Part shown: in pieces, positions 6,896 through 16,699 of the stretch | How the letters are laid out: each line of letters starts with the position of its first letter | Position numbering within the stretch: position 1 is the first letter of the stretch | DNA from: Pseudomonas sp. MH9.2 | GTDB taxonomy: Bacteria; Pseudomonadota; Gammaproteobacteria; Pseudomonadales; Pseudomonadaceae | Assembly: GCF_034353875.1 (NCBI RefSeq) | Contig: NZ_CP133784.1 | Location: forward strand, 1,736,001 to 1,800,000 | Length of the DNA stretch: 64,000 nt | Reading direction: 5' to 3' | Notes under the pieces: model-generated | What the model was told of the DNA's origin: nothing | Database searches by the model: none | The model's input: only the letters and a program-made list of their open reading frames with translations | Program-made: the position numbers and the translations under genes

Positions 6896-8902
6896 TTATG
6901 GCTCCAGGCGCCGCTTTTGATATATCCAGTCAACAATTTCACCGTCTGGCGCATAACCACTCACAGTTTCCCGTAGTAACTGTCGGACCTTGGTGTAGTC
7001 GTCCTCATTAACGGCGAAGACCAGTTCCGATAGCTTTTGCTTGAGTACATCCCATTGAAGGTAATCTTCATGGGCGCTCATAATCATCGGATGTCCGGTG
7101 GCAGTGGCGTTATCACCAATCAGCAACTCCTCGTATAACTTTTCTCCAGGACGCAGCCCAGTGAACTCTATGGCAATATCGCCATGAGGATTTTTCTCAG
7201 AACGAATACTAAGGCCTGATAAGTGCACCATCTTCTCCGCTAGCTCAACGATCTTCACTGGCTCCCCCATGTCGAGCACGAATACATCGCCACCCAACCC
7301 CATCGAGCCAGCCTGGATGACCAATTGAGCAGCCTCGGGAATGGTCATGAAGTAACGGGTGATTTTAGGATGGGTGACAGTGATCGGCCCGCCTGACTTT
7401 ATTTGCTTGTGGAAAAGCGGTATGACGGACCCTGATGACCCCAAGACGTTGCCGAAACGCACCATAGTAAAACGAGTTTTGTTGACTCTGGAAACATTGC
7501 TCTTATCGCCGAACATGACCGCTGCACTTTCCCGGCTCAAGGCTTGCAGGGTTAACTCAGCCAAACGCTTGGTACTGCCCATGACGTTGGTGGGCCGTAC
7601 CGCTTTGTCAGTGGAGATTAATACAAAGTTCGCAACGCCTGCTTTTAACGCTGCCTGAGCAGTATTAAGCGTGCCAATGACGTTATTCAAGACACCTTCT
7701 GCGATGTTGTGTTCGACCATTGGCACATGTTTATAGGCCGCAGCATGGTAAACAGTATCTATATTCCACGTCTTCATGACGTCAACCAACTTTGACTCAT
7801 TACGCACAGAGCCTAAAATTGGCAGCACCCTCACCGGCAAAGACTCGCGCGTTACACGCTGTTCAAGCTCCGACAAGATGGTGTAGAGGTTGAATTCGCT
7901 GTGCTCAAACAACAGTAGGGTTGTCGGCTTGAGCATTAGAATCTGCCGGCACAACTCAGACCCAATTGAGCCGCCCGCTCCAGTCACCAAAACTGACTGG
8001 CCAGAAATGCATCGCTCCAACAAGTGTTCCTGCGCCGGTACAGCATCACGCCCGAGAAGGTCAGCGATATCGACTTCCTGAATATCGTCGACCTTGACCC
8101 GACCACTAGTCAGATCCATAAACCCTGGAACGCTTCGGACATGCAGCGGAAATTTCTCGAGAAACCCAAGTATCTCCCGACGCCGAGTACGACTCGAAGA
8201 TGGAATCGCCAACAACACCTCTTGGGCGCCTGTTGCTTCAATCATCCGTTGGATGTTCCGCGGCTTATAGACGTGTAGTCCAGAGATTACTCTGTCAACA
8301 ATACTCGGATCATCATCAATGAACGCGACCGGTCGCATTATACGGCCCATACGCAACGCTGCGACCAACTGATTACCCGCCGCACCTGCGCCATATATCG
8401 CCACGCGGGGAAGACCATTGTCACGATTGGTAAACGGGACATGTTGCGCTGCAGCGAACCAATCGCCGAGAAAGTACTGGCGCATGCCCAAACGCAGCCC
8501 GCCGATCATGATCAAACTCAACCACCAGTAGTTGAAGATAATCGAGCGAGGAATGACATTCTCATGGTTGCTGTACCAATAAACTACCACACCCAGAATC
8601 AGCGACGAAAGACTCACCGCCTTGACTATCGCAATCAGAGCATCGTTACCGAAATAGCGCATGACCGCCCGATACATGCCAAAACGGACGAAGAGAGGGA
8701 TTGCTACGACGGGAGCAGCCAGAAACAGCCACAGGTGATGAGCTATCGGATTCACCATCTCGTCAAAGCCAAGACGAACCACAAACGCCAACCACATCGC
8801 GCCCCAGACCAAAAAGAGATCCGCTACCACTTGTATCAGGCGTTTTTGATGACGTGGCAACGCCAACAAAAACGTCCGAATCCGGGTCATAAAGCCATCC
8901 AT
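6896..8902 (-). CDS. wbpM: WbpM-type nucleotide-sugar 4,6-dehydratase, membrane-bound
   Basis: 668 residues, typical for WbpM/FlaA1-like long forms. The N-terminus has about four membrane segments (roughly residues 18-130) and a CoA-binding-like Rossmann fold (GAGAAGNQL near 171). The C-terminal SDR domain has GAGGSIGSELC near 308 and the active-site region STDKAVRPTNVMGSTKR. There the usual Tyr of YxxxK is Met, as in characterised WbpM (a Ser-Met-Lys arrangement). WbpM converts UDP-GlcNAc to the 4-keto-6-deoxy sugar feeding UDP-D-QuiNAc or UDP-D-FucNAc for O-antigen. It is the last gene of the operon, 61 nt after wbpL, the common arrangement in Pseudomonas. Met5 is an alternative start. Confidence 0.93.
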   Translation of the reverse strand: MDGFMTRIRTFLLALPRHQKRLIQVVADLFLVWGAMWLAFVVRLGFDEMVNPIAHHLWLFLAAPVVAIPLFVRFGMYRAVMRYFGNDALIAIVKAVSLSSLILGVVVYWYSNHENVIPRSIIFNYWWLSLIMIGGLRLGMRQYFLGDWFAAAQHVPFTNRDNGLPRVAIYGAGAAGNQLVAALRMGRIMRPVAFIDDDPSIVDRVISGLHVYKPRNIQRMIEATGAQEVLLAIPSSSRTRRREILGFLEKFPLHVRSVPGFMDLTSGRVKVDDIQEVDIADLLGRDAVPAQEHLLERCISGQSVLVTGAGGSIGSELCRQILMLKPTTLLLFEHSEFNLYTILSELEQRVTRESLPVRVLPILGSVRNESKLVDVMKTWNIDTVYHAAAYKHVPMVEHNIAEGVLNNVIGTLNTAQAALKAGVANFVLISTDKAVRPTNVMGSTKRLAELTLQALSRESAAVMFGDKSNVSRVNKTRFTMVRFGNVLGSSGSVIPLFHKQIKSGGPITVTHPKITRYFMTIPEAAQLVIQAGSMGLGGDVFVLDMGEPVKIVELAEKMVHLSGLSIRSEKNPHGDIAIEFTGLRPGEKLYEELLIGDNATATGHPMIMSAHEDYLQWDVLKQKLSELVFAVNEDDYTKVRQLLRETVSGYAPDGEIVDWIYQKRRLEP

Positions 8903-8963
8903 CGTTCAATTCCATTCTGCTAGCAGACCCGCATCGCAGGTCTTGTATTGAGTTAACTGCCGA

Positions 8964-9983
8964 TCAAGCTGACGCTTCCAACTGCCCAGCCTTGTATTTG
9001 AAGGCCAACGCAACAAGAGGAATATACGCCAGCACTAACCCTAATGCGCCGTCGAGGTGGTGCAAGCCTACGCTCATCGCAATCGGAAGTAACCACACCA
9101 GGTTGATGCCGGTGACGGCAAGTGTCACCCGTTTGTGGCTGCCATAAGCCCTTGAGGCGAATTGATAAGCATGGCTGCGATGAGCTTCGTATACCTTGTC
9201 GCCCCGAACCAGACGACGAGTCAGCGTGAACGTGGCGTCAACCACAAAAACACCCAACATGATCAGCCATGCAAAAAAATACTCGGAGCCAGCCCACGCA
9301 GCCTGAATAGACAAGCAACCCAAAATGATACCCAGAAAACCGCTACCGGCATCCCCCATGAATATCCTTGCTGGCGGAAAGTTCCAAAATAGAAACCCTC
9401 CAACCGCCATCGCCAACAGCAACGGCGCCCATATCGCACTAGTCTGCCCCACCAGCCAGTAAATCAGACAAAGCCCTAGGCAACTACAAATCGCTTCAAG
9501 ACTGGCAATGCCATCAATACCGTCCATGAAGTTATACAAGTTGAGCATCCAGACCAAATAAAAGGTAGCCAGAACACCGCCAATCCAACCGAGGTCAATG
9601 CTCAAGCCAAAAGTGCTGACGGGCGGCATGCCGCCTAGCCAAAATAAGGCCCAGGCAGCCGCTAGGAAATGTCCTAATAATCGCCATCTGGCCGCAATGT
9701 GCCCGTGATCGTCCATGAAGCCAATAAGAGCAATTAACGTTCCGGCACCTAAATAAGCCGTAAGAATCGGCCATACTTCAATACCAAAAACACCAAGCAA
9801 CACCAACGCGAGCAGAAAGGCGATCACAATTGCAACGCCTCCCCCTCTCGGTGTTGGCACAGAATGCGAGCTTCGCGCGTTAGGGATATCGATAATGCTG
9901 TGACGCAGCGCGTAACGCCTGAGGACTGCCGTCAGCAATAAGGATAAAATCATAATGGCAGGCAATACGTACCAAAATCTCAT
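8964..9983 (-). CDS. wbpL: WbpL-type undecaprenyl-phosphate sugar-1-phosphate transferase
   Basis: 339 residues of the MraY/WecA polyprenyl-phosphate transferase family, with about ten membrane segments. Family motifs visible are PRGGG near residue 50, DDHGHIAARWRL, NLYNFMDGIDGIA, the catalytic FMGDAGSGFLG, and the basic HRSHAYQF loop. The enzyme loads the first sugar-1-phosphate (in P. aeruginosa a FucNAc/QuiNAc-type sugar) onto undecaprenyl phosphate on the cytoplasmic face, starting each O unit. Its start overlaps the epimerase stop by 4 nt (ATGA), so translation is probably coupled. The pairing epimerase-wbpL-wbpM implies the initiating sugar comes from the WbpM product. Confidence 0.92.
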   Translation of the reverse strand: MRFWYVLPAIMILSLLLTAVLRRYALRHSIIDIPNARSSHSVPTPRGGGVAIVIAFLLALVLLGVFGIEVWPILTAYLGAGTLIALIGFMDDHGHIAARWRLLGHFLAAAWALFWLGGMPPVSTFGLSIDLGWIGGVLATFYLVWMLNLYNFMDGIDGIASLEAICSCLGLCLIYWLVGQTSAIWAPLLLAMAVGGFLFWNFPPARIFMGDAGSGFLGIILGCLSIQAAWAGSEYFFAWLIMLGVFVVDATFTLTRRLVRGDKVYEAHRSHAYQFASRAYGSHKRVTLAVTGINLVWLLPIAMSVGLHHLDGALGLVLAYIPLVALAFKYKAGQLEASA

Positions 9984-10948
9984 TTAACACGCTCATTCAA
10001 GAAGTAGTCGGCGGTCTTTTTCAAACCTTCGTCCACAGTGACCACAGGTTGCCAACCCAACAATGAACGGGCCTTATGGATATCAACCTGCAGCGATCCG
10101 CACAAACGCTGGGACAATGAGTTTTTCCCAAAAAGCCCCGCTCCTAGAGCAAGTAAACGAGCGGGAACAGGCAACAATCGTGCTGGAGAGTGCAAAGCAC
10201 TGCCCAACCTCTGAAGCAGCTCGGTAGTCGATACGTCTTGCCCGTCGCTGATCAGAAAAGTCTGGTCAGCGGCCGCAGGATGCTCAGCGCATACCTTGAT
10301 GAAGCTGACCAGATTATCTAGCGCCACTAGGCTGCGTTTATTGTTCAGCGAACCAAAGGGTAAAGGAACGCCTTTACACAGCCATTTCATCATGTTCTCG
10401 AAGTTAGCTTTGACCCCTGGCCCGTATACCAAGACCGGACGAATGATGACGACTTGCAACCCCGTCTGCGAGGCGATGGTTTTCAAACCCTTTTCCGCTT
10501 CCATTTTGGAAATGCCGTACGGATCAGCGGGTGCCGGGGTATCGGATTCACGATAAGCCTGGCCTGGCGCGGTCCCTTCACCGTTTACCTTTACCGAACT
10601 TACAAACACGAATCGCTTCACACCAGCTGCTGCTGCACTGCGCGCCAACTGGAGCGTATGCCCAACATTTACACGTCGAAAAGCCTCGAGAGGGTCGGGG
10701 TCGCTATCGTTCATGATGTGAACGCGAGAGGCCAAATGCACGACAACCTGGATGTCTTTCAATGCAGGGTGTAAAGCGTCGATCTCTGCAAAATCGGCGA
10801 CCACGACGAAATCGTCAGGTGCTGGTGCCTTCTCAGGGAGGCGCCGCACCAGCATTCGGATATCTGATGCAGGATCTTCGCGCAGGTGAGCAACCAGCTG
10901 CCTGCCGACAAATCCAGTACTGCCGGTGATCAATAATTTGGTTTTCAT
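9980..10948 (-). CDS. NAD-dependent sugar-nucleotide epimerase/reductase (WbpV/WbpK-like SDR)
   Basis: 322 residues, extended SDR fold. The NAD-binding motif GSTGFVGRQL is near residue 9, the Ser of VFVSSVKVNGEG comes mid-protein, and the catalytic pair is in DPYGISKMEAEKG (YxxxK). It overlaps wbpL by 4 nt. In P. aeruginosa the gene in this position (wbpV or wbpK type) reduces or epimerises the 4-keto-6-deoxy intermediate made by WbpM, giving UDP-D-QuiNAc or UDP-D-FucNAc. Sequence alone does not decide which C4 epimer results. The ATGA overlap with the upstream glycosyltransferase (10945-10948) shows it is part of the same operon. Confidence 0.85.
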   Translation of the reverse strand: MKTKLLITGSTGFVGRQLVAHLREDPASDIRMLVRRLPEKAPAPDDFVVVADFAEIDALHPALKDIQVVVHLASRVHIMNDSDPDPLEAFRRVNVGHTLQLARSAAAAGVKRFVFVSSVKVNGEGTAPGQAYRESDTPAPADPYGISKMEAEKGLKTIASQTGLQVVIIRPVLVYGPGVKANFENMMKWLCKGVPLPFGSLNNKRSLVALDNLVSFIKVCAEHPAAADQTFLISDGQDVSTTELLQRLGSALHSPARLLPVPARLLALGAGLFGKNSLSQRLCGSLQVDIHKARSLLGWQPVVTVDEGLKKTADYFLNERVK

Positions 10949-11856
10949 TTCTTATGTTTCACCAAAGCGAGTGCAAGACAAAGACCAGCAAACACAAGCT
11001 TGTCTCTCGGCCGTCTGCGACATCGGGAACTGTTCAACGCCAAGCGCAATAATTGAATACGACCCAGATTGATCCAGTCCCGGACGAAAGGCTGATCAGA
11101 CACACCTACCAAATTAGCGATTCGCACGGCCTGATTTAAATACCAACCGTCGAACACTTGCGACAAACGAGACCTGAAAGCCTTGATACCACGATTGACG
11201 CCAACTTGATTGCTTGCGTGCTGCCGGTACTGCATGCCCGGAACATTATCGATGTGCCAACGATAGCCCTTTGCTCGACTGAAGGCGTAGAAATACCAAT
11301 CATGGAGGGTTACCTCCTGCACCCCTGCAAAGTGACCTACGACGTGGTTCTGCAGTTCGATAAACAAATCTCGAGTGAACACATACGTACATCCCGGGCC
11401 GGCGGCTTCAAATAGAAAATCATAAGAAACTTGTGGTTGCGACTTGACGATTGCATTAGTACGCCCATCGGGCCAGAACGCGGTCACATCACCGGAATAG
11501 CCGTCTACTCGTTGCGAGTTGATCACGTGCACGGCACGGCTGAATTTGTCCGGATGCCAGATATCGTCCTGATCTGCCAATGAAAAATAGTCAAAGTCTG
11601 CTGAAGATGCGTCTTTGATAAGGCGGAAAAAATTGCGCGCTGCCCCGCCGAATTTTTCTCCAAACGGTAATGCGATCACTCTCGTGTCACGCGTTGCCAT
11701 CTCAGCGACCCACTGCTCTGTACCGTCAGTGGAACTGTCGACACTGATCAGCAACGTGACAGATACATTCTGCTGAGAAAGAATTGATTCAACCTGCTCT
11801 GAAATCCATTTCATGCCGTTGTAAGCGGCTAGCAGTACCAAAAAACGCGGCTGCAT
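10945..11856 (-). CDS. Family 2 glycosyltransferase
   Basis: 303 residues of the GT-A fold. The N-terminus LVLLAAYNGMKWISEQVESI and the nucleotide-sugar/metal site DQDDIWHPDKF (preceded by YFSLA) are characteristic of GT2 enzymes of the WfgD/rhamnosyltransferase-like group. It would add one sugar to the lipid-linked O unit on the cytoplasmic side. A short basic C-terminal tail (SRCRRRPRDKL...LVKHKK) may bind membrane. The donor is unknown; L-rhamnose is the obvious candidate given the rml genes in the operon. It ends overlapping the epimerase start (ATGA). Confidence 0.85.
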   Translation of the reverse strand: MQPRFLVLLAAYNGMKWISEQVESILSQQNVSVTLLISVDSSTDGTEQWVAEMATRDTRVIALPFGEKFGGAARNFFRLIKDASSADFDYFSLADQDDIWHPDKFSRAVHVINSQRVDGYSGDVTAFWPDGRTNAIVKSQPQVSYDFLFEAAGPGCTYVFTRDLFIELQNHVVGHFAGVQEVTLHDWYFYAFSRAKGYRWHIDNVPGMQYRQHASNQVGVNRGIKAFRSRLSQVFDGWYLNQAVRIANLVGVSDQPFVRDWINLGRIQLLRLALNSSRCRRRPRDKLVFAGLCLALALVKHKK

Positions 11857-11911
11857 AAATCTACCTTAGATATCCTGGCGACCTCGCGGTCCAAAATGGG
11901 AAACTCGATGG

Positions 11912-12817
11912 TTAGTGGACAGGACCCAAGCTCGTTTTGAGACCATGCCGGATGCCTCGAACCATCATGCGAAGCGACTTGGCGCGGTCGGTATCAATAA
12001 GAAGGTTCACAGCAAAGCGTAGCATCAGCGCCATGATCATCCTGCGTTTCCAGCAGCCAGGCGTGTGCTTCATGCGGCAAACAGCAACCGTGTTGCGGAA
12101 AAAGAAATAGCGGCGAACGGGAGAGTAGCGGAAAAAGCTGAGCCCCAGAATTTTGACGGGGGGGGCATCGGAAAGCGCATGGCCCATTTCGACTTTTAAG
12201 CAGCCATAAAGACTAAAACCGCGATCACGGACTCGAAAACACCACTCAGTATCGGTGAAATCAACAAACATGCCGTCGTCGTATTTGATGCCCTTTTTCC
12301 AAGCGCGGGTATCGACTAACATCCCCGACGTAATTAAAGCGTCAGCCTTGACGAGGCCGTGTTCGTCGTCGCTTTGAAATATGGCCCTAATGGCACCGCT
12401 GCTGGAGCTGTAGAAAGGAAACTTTATTTGTTTCCCGTCTCGACGATCAAAAAATGTAGGACTTACGGCGATAGCATTACCATCCATTAATTTCGCTTTA
12501 CACATCGCTTGGTGCAACGTGGAAATAAGATCAGATTGCGCATGACTGTCTTGATCGAACGTAACGACATAATCATTTCCTTCGTCAATAGCGCAAGAAA
12601 ACCCAATATTTAGCGCAAAGCCTAATCCTTTATTTTCTCCCAATGGAATATAGCGTATCCGATCACGAATGGTTGGTGATGATTCAAGAAATAATGACGC
12701 GCCGCCATTATCCACTAACACCAGCAAGTCAACCTGATCGACTAATGAGGCCAACAGACTATCCAATACTTGTATATCTGGATTGTACCCAACCACTACT
12801 GCTGCTACACCTTTCAA
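11912..12817 (-). CDS. Family 2 glycosyltransferase, rhamnosyltransferase-like
   Basis: 301 residues. It begins AAVVVGYNPDIQVLDSLLAS with DNGG near residue 37 and the DxD-like site TFDQDSHAQ near 91. The mid-protein segment FVDFTDTEWCFRVRDRG is typical of the RfbF/WbbL-type dTDP-L-rhamnose transferases of GT2. This suggests it transfers rhamnose in O-unit assembly, fitting the rmlBDAC genes upstream. The start overlaps the stop of the wzy candidate by 4 nt (12814-12817). Acceptor and linkage cannot be read from sequence. Confidence 0.85.
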   Translation of the reverse strand: MKGVAAVVVGYNPDIQVLDSLLASLVDQVDLLVLVDNGGASLFLESSPTIRDRIRYIPLGENKGLGFALNIGFSCAIDEGNDYVVTFDQDSHAQSDLISTLHQAMCKAKLMDGNAIAVSPTFFDRRDGKQIKFPFYSSSSGAIRAIFQSDDEHGLVKADALITSGMLVDTRAWKKGIKYDDGMFVDFTDTEWCFRVRDRGFSLYGCLKVEMGHALSDAPPVKILGLSFFRYSPVRRYFFFRNTVAVCRMKHTPGCWKRRMIMALMLRFAVNLLIDTDRAKSLRMMVRGIRHGLKTSLGPVH

Positions 12818-13974
12818 ATTAACCCCCTAGGTTGCGGCATCAATGCTACTGTGGGCTGCCCCTTGATGATTACTGACCAGTACCACAAAATCACTAAGAA
12901 GCCGAATGAATTAAATAAAACAGGGTTACTCATCGACATCAATAAATAAAGCAGCATAATAATCCCCGTTGGCCGAAGCTCTTTCGATGCAAAGATTTTT
13001 TTGACTGGAAAAAGAATTGAACCGAGTAATAAGACAGAAAGGGGGACGCCTACAAACCTTACGGAGTCCATCCAGGTGATTTCAGTCTGTGATACAACCG
13101 TTCCATATCCCTCCGTATAAAAATAGGATCCCAACCCCTTTCCAAAAAAAAGCATACTCCAATCAGCCGTATTAAAAAAAGAAACAACGTGACCTATCTT
13201 TATATTGTTTGACTGTTCATCCGCACTTAAAACACTCGTCTCATTCACCAGGTACGTAAACGCTGATAGGCCTAAAGGAACCGCAGCCATCAAGATCAAA
13301 ACCCTAAGAGGCCAAGTCTTATAGTTAAAATACAAAACAAATAGAGATATGGCGGCCATAGCCATGAGTGCGCGAGAAGCAGAACAAACTATAGAGACCA
13401 AGATCAACCCTATAAAAAACAATGTCAATAACTTACGAGAATTCAAATAATCCATGAAGAGTAAAGACAAGGGAACGAGAAGAAATGGAGAAGATCTGTG
13501 ATGCAGCATGAAAAGCTGTAGATTACCAAAGTTACGCACCCCATAATATCCAAGCTCATTAGCATTATAGTATTCTAAAAGTACATCGCCCAAGAAAAAT
13601 CCTGGCATCATCATAAGCATGAATGACAAACCACACATTATAGCTGCCAAGGTTACACCAGACGCTTTCAAAGCGAGTCCCATGTCGACATTATAGGCAA
13701 TAACTACATAAATCAGAAACAGCGAGAAAGCGCCAAGAAGCATCTGGCGACCCAGAGCCAAATCGGCTTCACCTGTCAAAGAAATAACAAATCCGTATAA
13801 AAAAATCAGAATTACTATCCATGGAGCCAATGTCTTTATTGGCTTCAAAAACATGAGTACTACAGACAAAAAAAACAACGGAAAAAACAATAGTTTATTC
13901 AAAATAAACACAGGCACTAAAACTGTAGCAAGGCAATAACCGAGCATCAAAAAACGCACAATTTTAGAATTCAT
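12814..13974 (-). CDS. wzy: O-antigen polymerase (Wzy) candidate
   Basis: 386 residues, almost entirely hydrophobic, with about 10-12 predicted membrane segments and one larger hydrophilic periplasmic loop (roughly residues 235-295, holding SADEQSNNIKIGHVV and GKGLGSYFYTEGYGT). The GxGLGS-type motif before a late membrane segment and this topology are usual for Wzy/O-antigen ligase family proteins. The ligase WaaL normally lies in the core locus, so polymerase is the better call here. Wzy joins O units at the reducing end in the periplasm, with length set by Wzz. Composition is AT-rich compared with housekeeping neighbours, as is common for wzy. It overlaps both neighbours by 4 nt. Confidence 0.8.
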   Translation of the reverse strand: MNSKIVRFLMLGYCLATVLVPVFILNKLLFFPLFFLSVVLMFLKPIKTLAPWIVILIFLYGFVISLTGEADLALGRQMLLGAFSLFLIYVVIAYNVDMGLALKASGVTLAAIMCGLSFMLMMMPGFFLGDVLLEYYNANELGYYGVRNFGNLQLFMLHHRSSPFLLVPLSLLFMDYLNSRKLLTLFFIGLILVSIVCSASRALMAMAAISLFVLYFNYKTWPLRVLILMAAVPLGLSAFTYLVNETSVLSADEQSNNIKIGHVVSFFNTADWSMLFFGKGLGSYFYTEGYGTVVSQTEITWMDSVRFVGVPLSVLLLGSILFPVKKIFASKELRPTGIIMLLYLLMSMSNPVLFNSFGFLVILWYWSVIIKGQPTVALMPQPRGLI

Positions 13975-15428
13975 ATTACATCCAATCTAGACGACCTAGT
14001 TTTTTTATATTTTGCCAATAAAACCTTCAACAGAAGTTTTAACTTTTTATCAAATCGCAGACTCAAAAGCAACTTGATAGCGAGCCTGTAGTTCAACTTC
14101 TTCAATGCAAAGTAAGCTGAAGTTGATACATCGACTGCTAGAGCACCATCTTTCTGTCTAAACAACCCTACATCACCGCTCCAGTCACAATATGAGTCAA
14201 GCAAATTTTGACAAATTATTCCGTCCTCAACACAGCGAAGATATCGGGATTCCACATTAGCTGTTGAATTCACCTTTACGATCAGATCGTGAATTTCTGT
14301 TGAAAATTTATAATCTGCAATTGAGTTCATGACTTGATCGACAGTTGTTCTTTTCAACCTATCAGCCGGCGAGTAGCCTTGTAATGGCGATACAAGCCCT
14401 ACGCACCGACGCCCTAAAACAAACTGTTCGGCGAACGCGGTACCGCCTGGTATAGGATAGCTATCCACAAAAAAATCGGCTCCCTGCATTGTAGCCAAGT
14501 ATTCAGAATGCGGCATGATCGGAATAACTAAAAACCGTTTTTTATACTTAACTTTAAGCAACCACCACCAATAAGCAGTCTTAATGTTAGATCCAATAAC
14601 GGAGACTTTACAGTTAGGATATTCAGTTAAAATCCTGTTTAACAGTACAGTCAAACTCAAACCTTTGACAGGTTTGAATTTAATATCGCTAGCGGCAGTA
14701 ATAAAATGTAATGATTCACTATTAAGATGCACCTTGGCTGACTCATATTTTTTTTCAGGTACGTCAATTGGAATACCTAAAAAACTTTTTACGCCTTTGA
14801 TTTTTTTCAGTGCATCCAAACGACGACCGTAACTGCTTAACTCAAAATAGTAGTCTGCAACCGAACAGCCAAAAGAAAAAACGTGATCCGCATGATTCAC
14901 GAAAAATACTTTCTGCTCAGCCCTGCGATTTAGAAGTCCGCATGCTACAACTGTATAGATATCATCCGGGTGAAGATGGAGAACAATTTTTTCATATCTT
15001 GATAGGACGTCTGTAGTTTTAAAAACCCGTTCAAGAGGAGTACACAAACCAATCTGGACGACACTTTTGAAATATCTAGAAACGCGATCTAATGCAGCCT
15101 TTGAAGCCCTTTTAGTGATAAGCAAATCAACGGGGCGGTCATGCATGCCAGCGAGCTTCTCCATCAATCTGGTATGGCCACCGGTTACATACGGTTCAGT
15201 AACTACATGAATTACGGCCCCCCTGACAACTGCATCTACGTCAACGACAACCCGGTTCGGCGTAGCAGTGCATCTCGATATCAACTCTTGCTCAAGATCT
15301 GACGCGTCGTAAATCCCAACGTCTGCGAACCACAGGAGATTTCCATAGATGTGCGCTAGCTCCAGAGCTGCATCCAATTCCGGCTCGGATAGTATTGCAC
15401 TTTGAATCTCTGTAAATATCATATTCAA
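13971..15428 (-). CDS. Putative GT-B glycosyltransferase, family not assigned
   Basis: 485 residues. I do not recognise a named family with certainty. The middle part reads like the two-domain GT-B fold: VIHVVTEPYVTGGHTRLMEK near residue 72, HLHPDDIYTVVACG, then a C-terminal nucleotide-binding half with VSVIGSN, PIMPHSEYLATMQGADFFVD and SYPIPGGTAFAEQFVLGRRC. The latter resembles the donor-binding acidic/Gly-rich loop of GT4/GT41-like enzymes (P-G-G-T-A-x-x-E). The last 80 residues are Lys-rich (LKLLLKVLLAKYKKTRSS), perhaps membrane-associating. It is AT-rich and sits between wzx and wzy in the operon with 4-nt overlaps. That makes a sugar transferase in O-unit assembly the most economical role. 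Confidence 0.65.
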   Translation of the reverse strand: MNMIFTEIQSAILSEPELDAALELAHIYGNLLWFADVGIYDASDLEQELISRCTATPNRVVVDVDAVVRGAVIHVVTEPYVTGGHTRLMEKLAGMHDRPVDLLITKRASKAALDRVSRYFKSVVQIGLCTPLERVFKTTDVLSRYEKIVLHLHPDDIYTVVACGLLNRRAEQKVFFVNHADHVFSFGCSVADYYFELSSYGRRLDALKKIKGVKSFLGIPIDVPEKKYESAKVHLNSESLHFITAASDIKFKPVKGLSLTVLLNRILTEYPNCKVSVIGSNIKTAYWWWLLKVKYKKRFLVIPIMPHSEYLATMQGADFFVDSYPIPGGTAFAEQFVLGRRCVGLVSPLQGYSPADRLKRTTVDQVMNSIADYKFSTEIHDLIVKVNSTANVESRYLRCVEDGIICQNLLDSYCDWSGDVGLFRQKDGALAVDVSTSAYFALKKLNYRLAIKLLLSLRFDKKLKLLLKVLLAKYKKTRSSRLDVI

Positions 15429-16699
15429 GCCTCAACACTTAACTTAGCATTATTTTTCTCAAGGCTTAAATAAACAAAAAAATACATCATCAAACAATAT
15501 ATAAAATAGTTAAACGCATAAGCCCAGGTAACAGCTTCAACTCCCCACACCTTGGTAAAAATAAGGGTAAGCATATATAGAGAGGCACAGGAAATAATTT
15601 CCGTTATGATAAACCGCTTAACCATAGCTTTACTAAGCATAACGTAGGCGATTATCCAGCTGACTATTTTCAGACTATCTCCTATGACTTGCCCAGCAAA
15701 AAAAATCCGCATCGGATGAAACGCTTCGGTAAATAATAGCGAAATAATAAAATCTCGGAACAAGTACGTCATTAGACCTGCGAACATTGCGACCGGAAGT
15801 ATGTACTTGTAACCTTGTATGATCTCCGCCCGGATATCGCCAGCGACTTTTAACTCCGAGAGTTTTGGCAAGTAATAAACGCTCAATGTAGTCGTAACTA
15901 ATAGGAGATAGGCGGCACTTAGCCGTGACAGCGCTTCCCAGTATCCGGCAACTTCCCAGCCGAATGTATTACCCAGGTAATTCCTGACCAAAATCTGGCC
16001 AATAGGAATGCTTGCCGCAGATACAACAGCCATCAAAAAATAGGCAAGAAGTTTTTTCGCGACTACTTTATTGAACGAACCAAACATATAGCTAAACTTA
16101 AACCATGACATACGATTACAGACAAGCAGAGTTACAAAAAAACTGAACGACTGGTACATAACTAACGCAATCAACGCGCCATGTAGCCCATAAATAACAG
16201 TTAAAGCTACCGTCAACCCAAGCGCTATCAAGCTCCCTGCGATATTTGAGATAACATAGAGTAGTATTTCCTTTTTTCCATTTAAAATAGCCAATAAAAA
16301 CGTATTTAAAGAAAAAAACAAAATCCCAGCAGCAAACCAATAAAATATGTCACGCAAGTTTTTATCGTGAAGAAAAAAACCTGCGAGTTCGTGGCTAAAA
16401 ACGACTACCAGAATTGCAACTACTAAACTACTAAGTATAGTAATAGTACCCGCAACTTTCCAGATCTGACGTTGAGCCTGTTCGTTATCGGCATATTCGG
16501 CCGTATATTTTACAACGCCGTTAGTTATCCCCCCTCCGGTCAAAGTTGTTATCATTTGTAATGCGTTTTGAAATTGGCCAATTGCTGCGAATCCCGTTGG
16601 ACCGATGTAAACCGCCAATATTTTATTTAAGCCCAACAGCGTCAACATTTTAACAACTACAGCTATGCCATTCAGCAAACTGGTTTTAATCAGGTTCAT
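15425..16699 (-). CDS. wzx: O-antigen flippase Wzx
   Basis: 424 residues with about 12 membrane segments, PST/MOP superfamily. The N-terminus [20 protein letters not shown] and [16 protein letters not shown], then [16 protein letters not shown], closely follow the WzxE/O-antigen translocase pattern. It moves lipid-linked O units from the cytoplasmic to the periplasmic leaflet. Together with wzy and wzz in the window this defines a Wzx/Wzy-dependent pathway rather than an ABC-transporter pathway. Start and stop overlap neighbouring genes by 4 nt. AT-rich like the next two genes. Confidence 0.9.
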   Translation of the reverse strand: MNLIKTSLLNGIAVVVKMLTLLGLNKILAVYIGPTGFAAIGQFQNALQMITTLTGGGITNGVVKYTAEYADNEQAQRQIWKVAGTITILSSLVVAILVVVFSHELAGFFLHDKNLRDIFYWFAAGILFFSLNTFLLAILNGKKEILLYVISNIAGSLIALGLTVALTVIYGLHGALIALVMYQSFSFFVTLLVCNRMSWFKFSYMFGSFNKVVAKKLLAYFLMAVVSAASIPIGQILVRNYLGNTFGWEVAGYWEALSRLSAAYLLLVTTTLSVYYLPKLSELKVAGDIRAEIIQGYKYILPVAMFAGLMTYLFRDFIISLLFTEAFHPMRIFFAGQVIGDSLKIVSWIIAYVMLSKAMVKRFIITEIISCASLYMLTLIFTKVWGVEAVTWAYAFNYFIYCLMMYFFVYLSLEKNNAKLSVEA

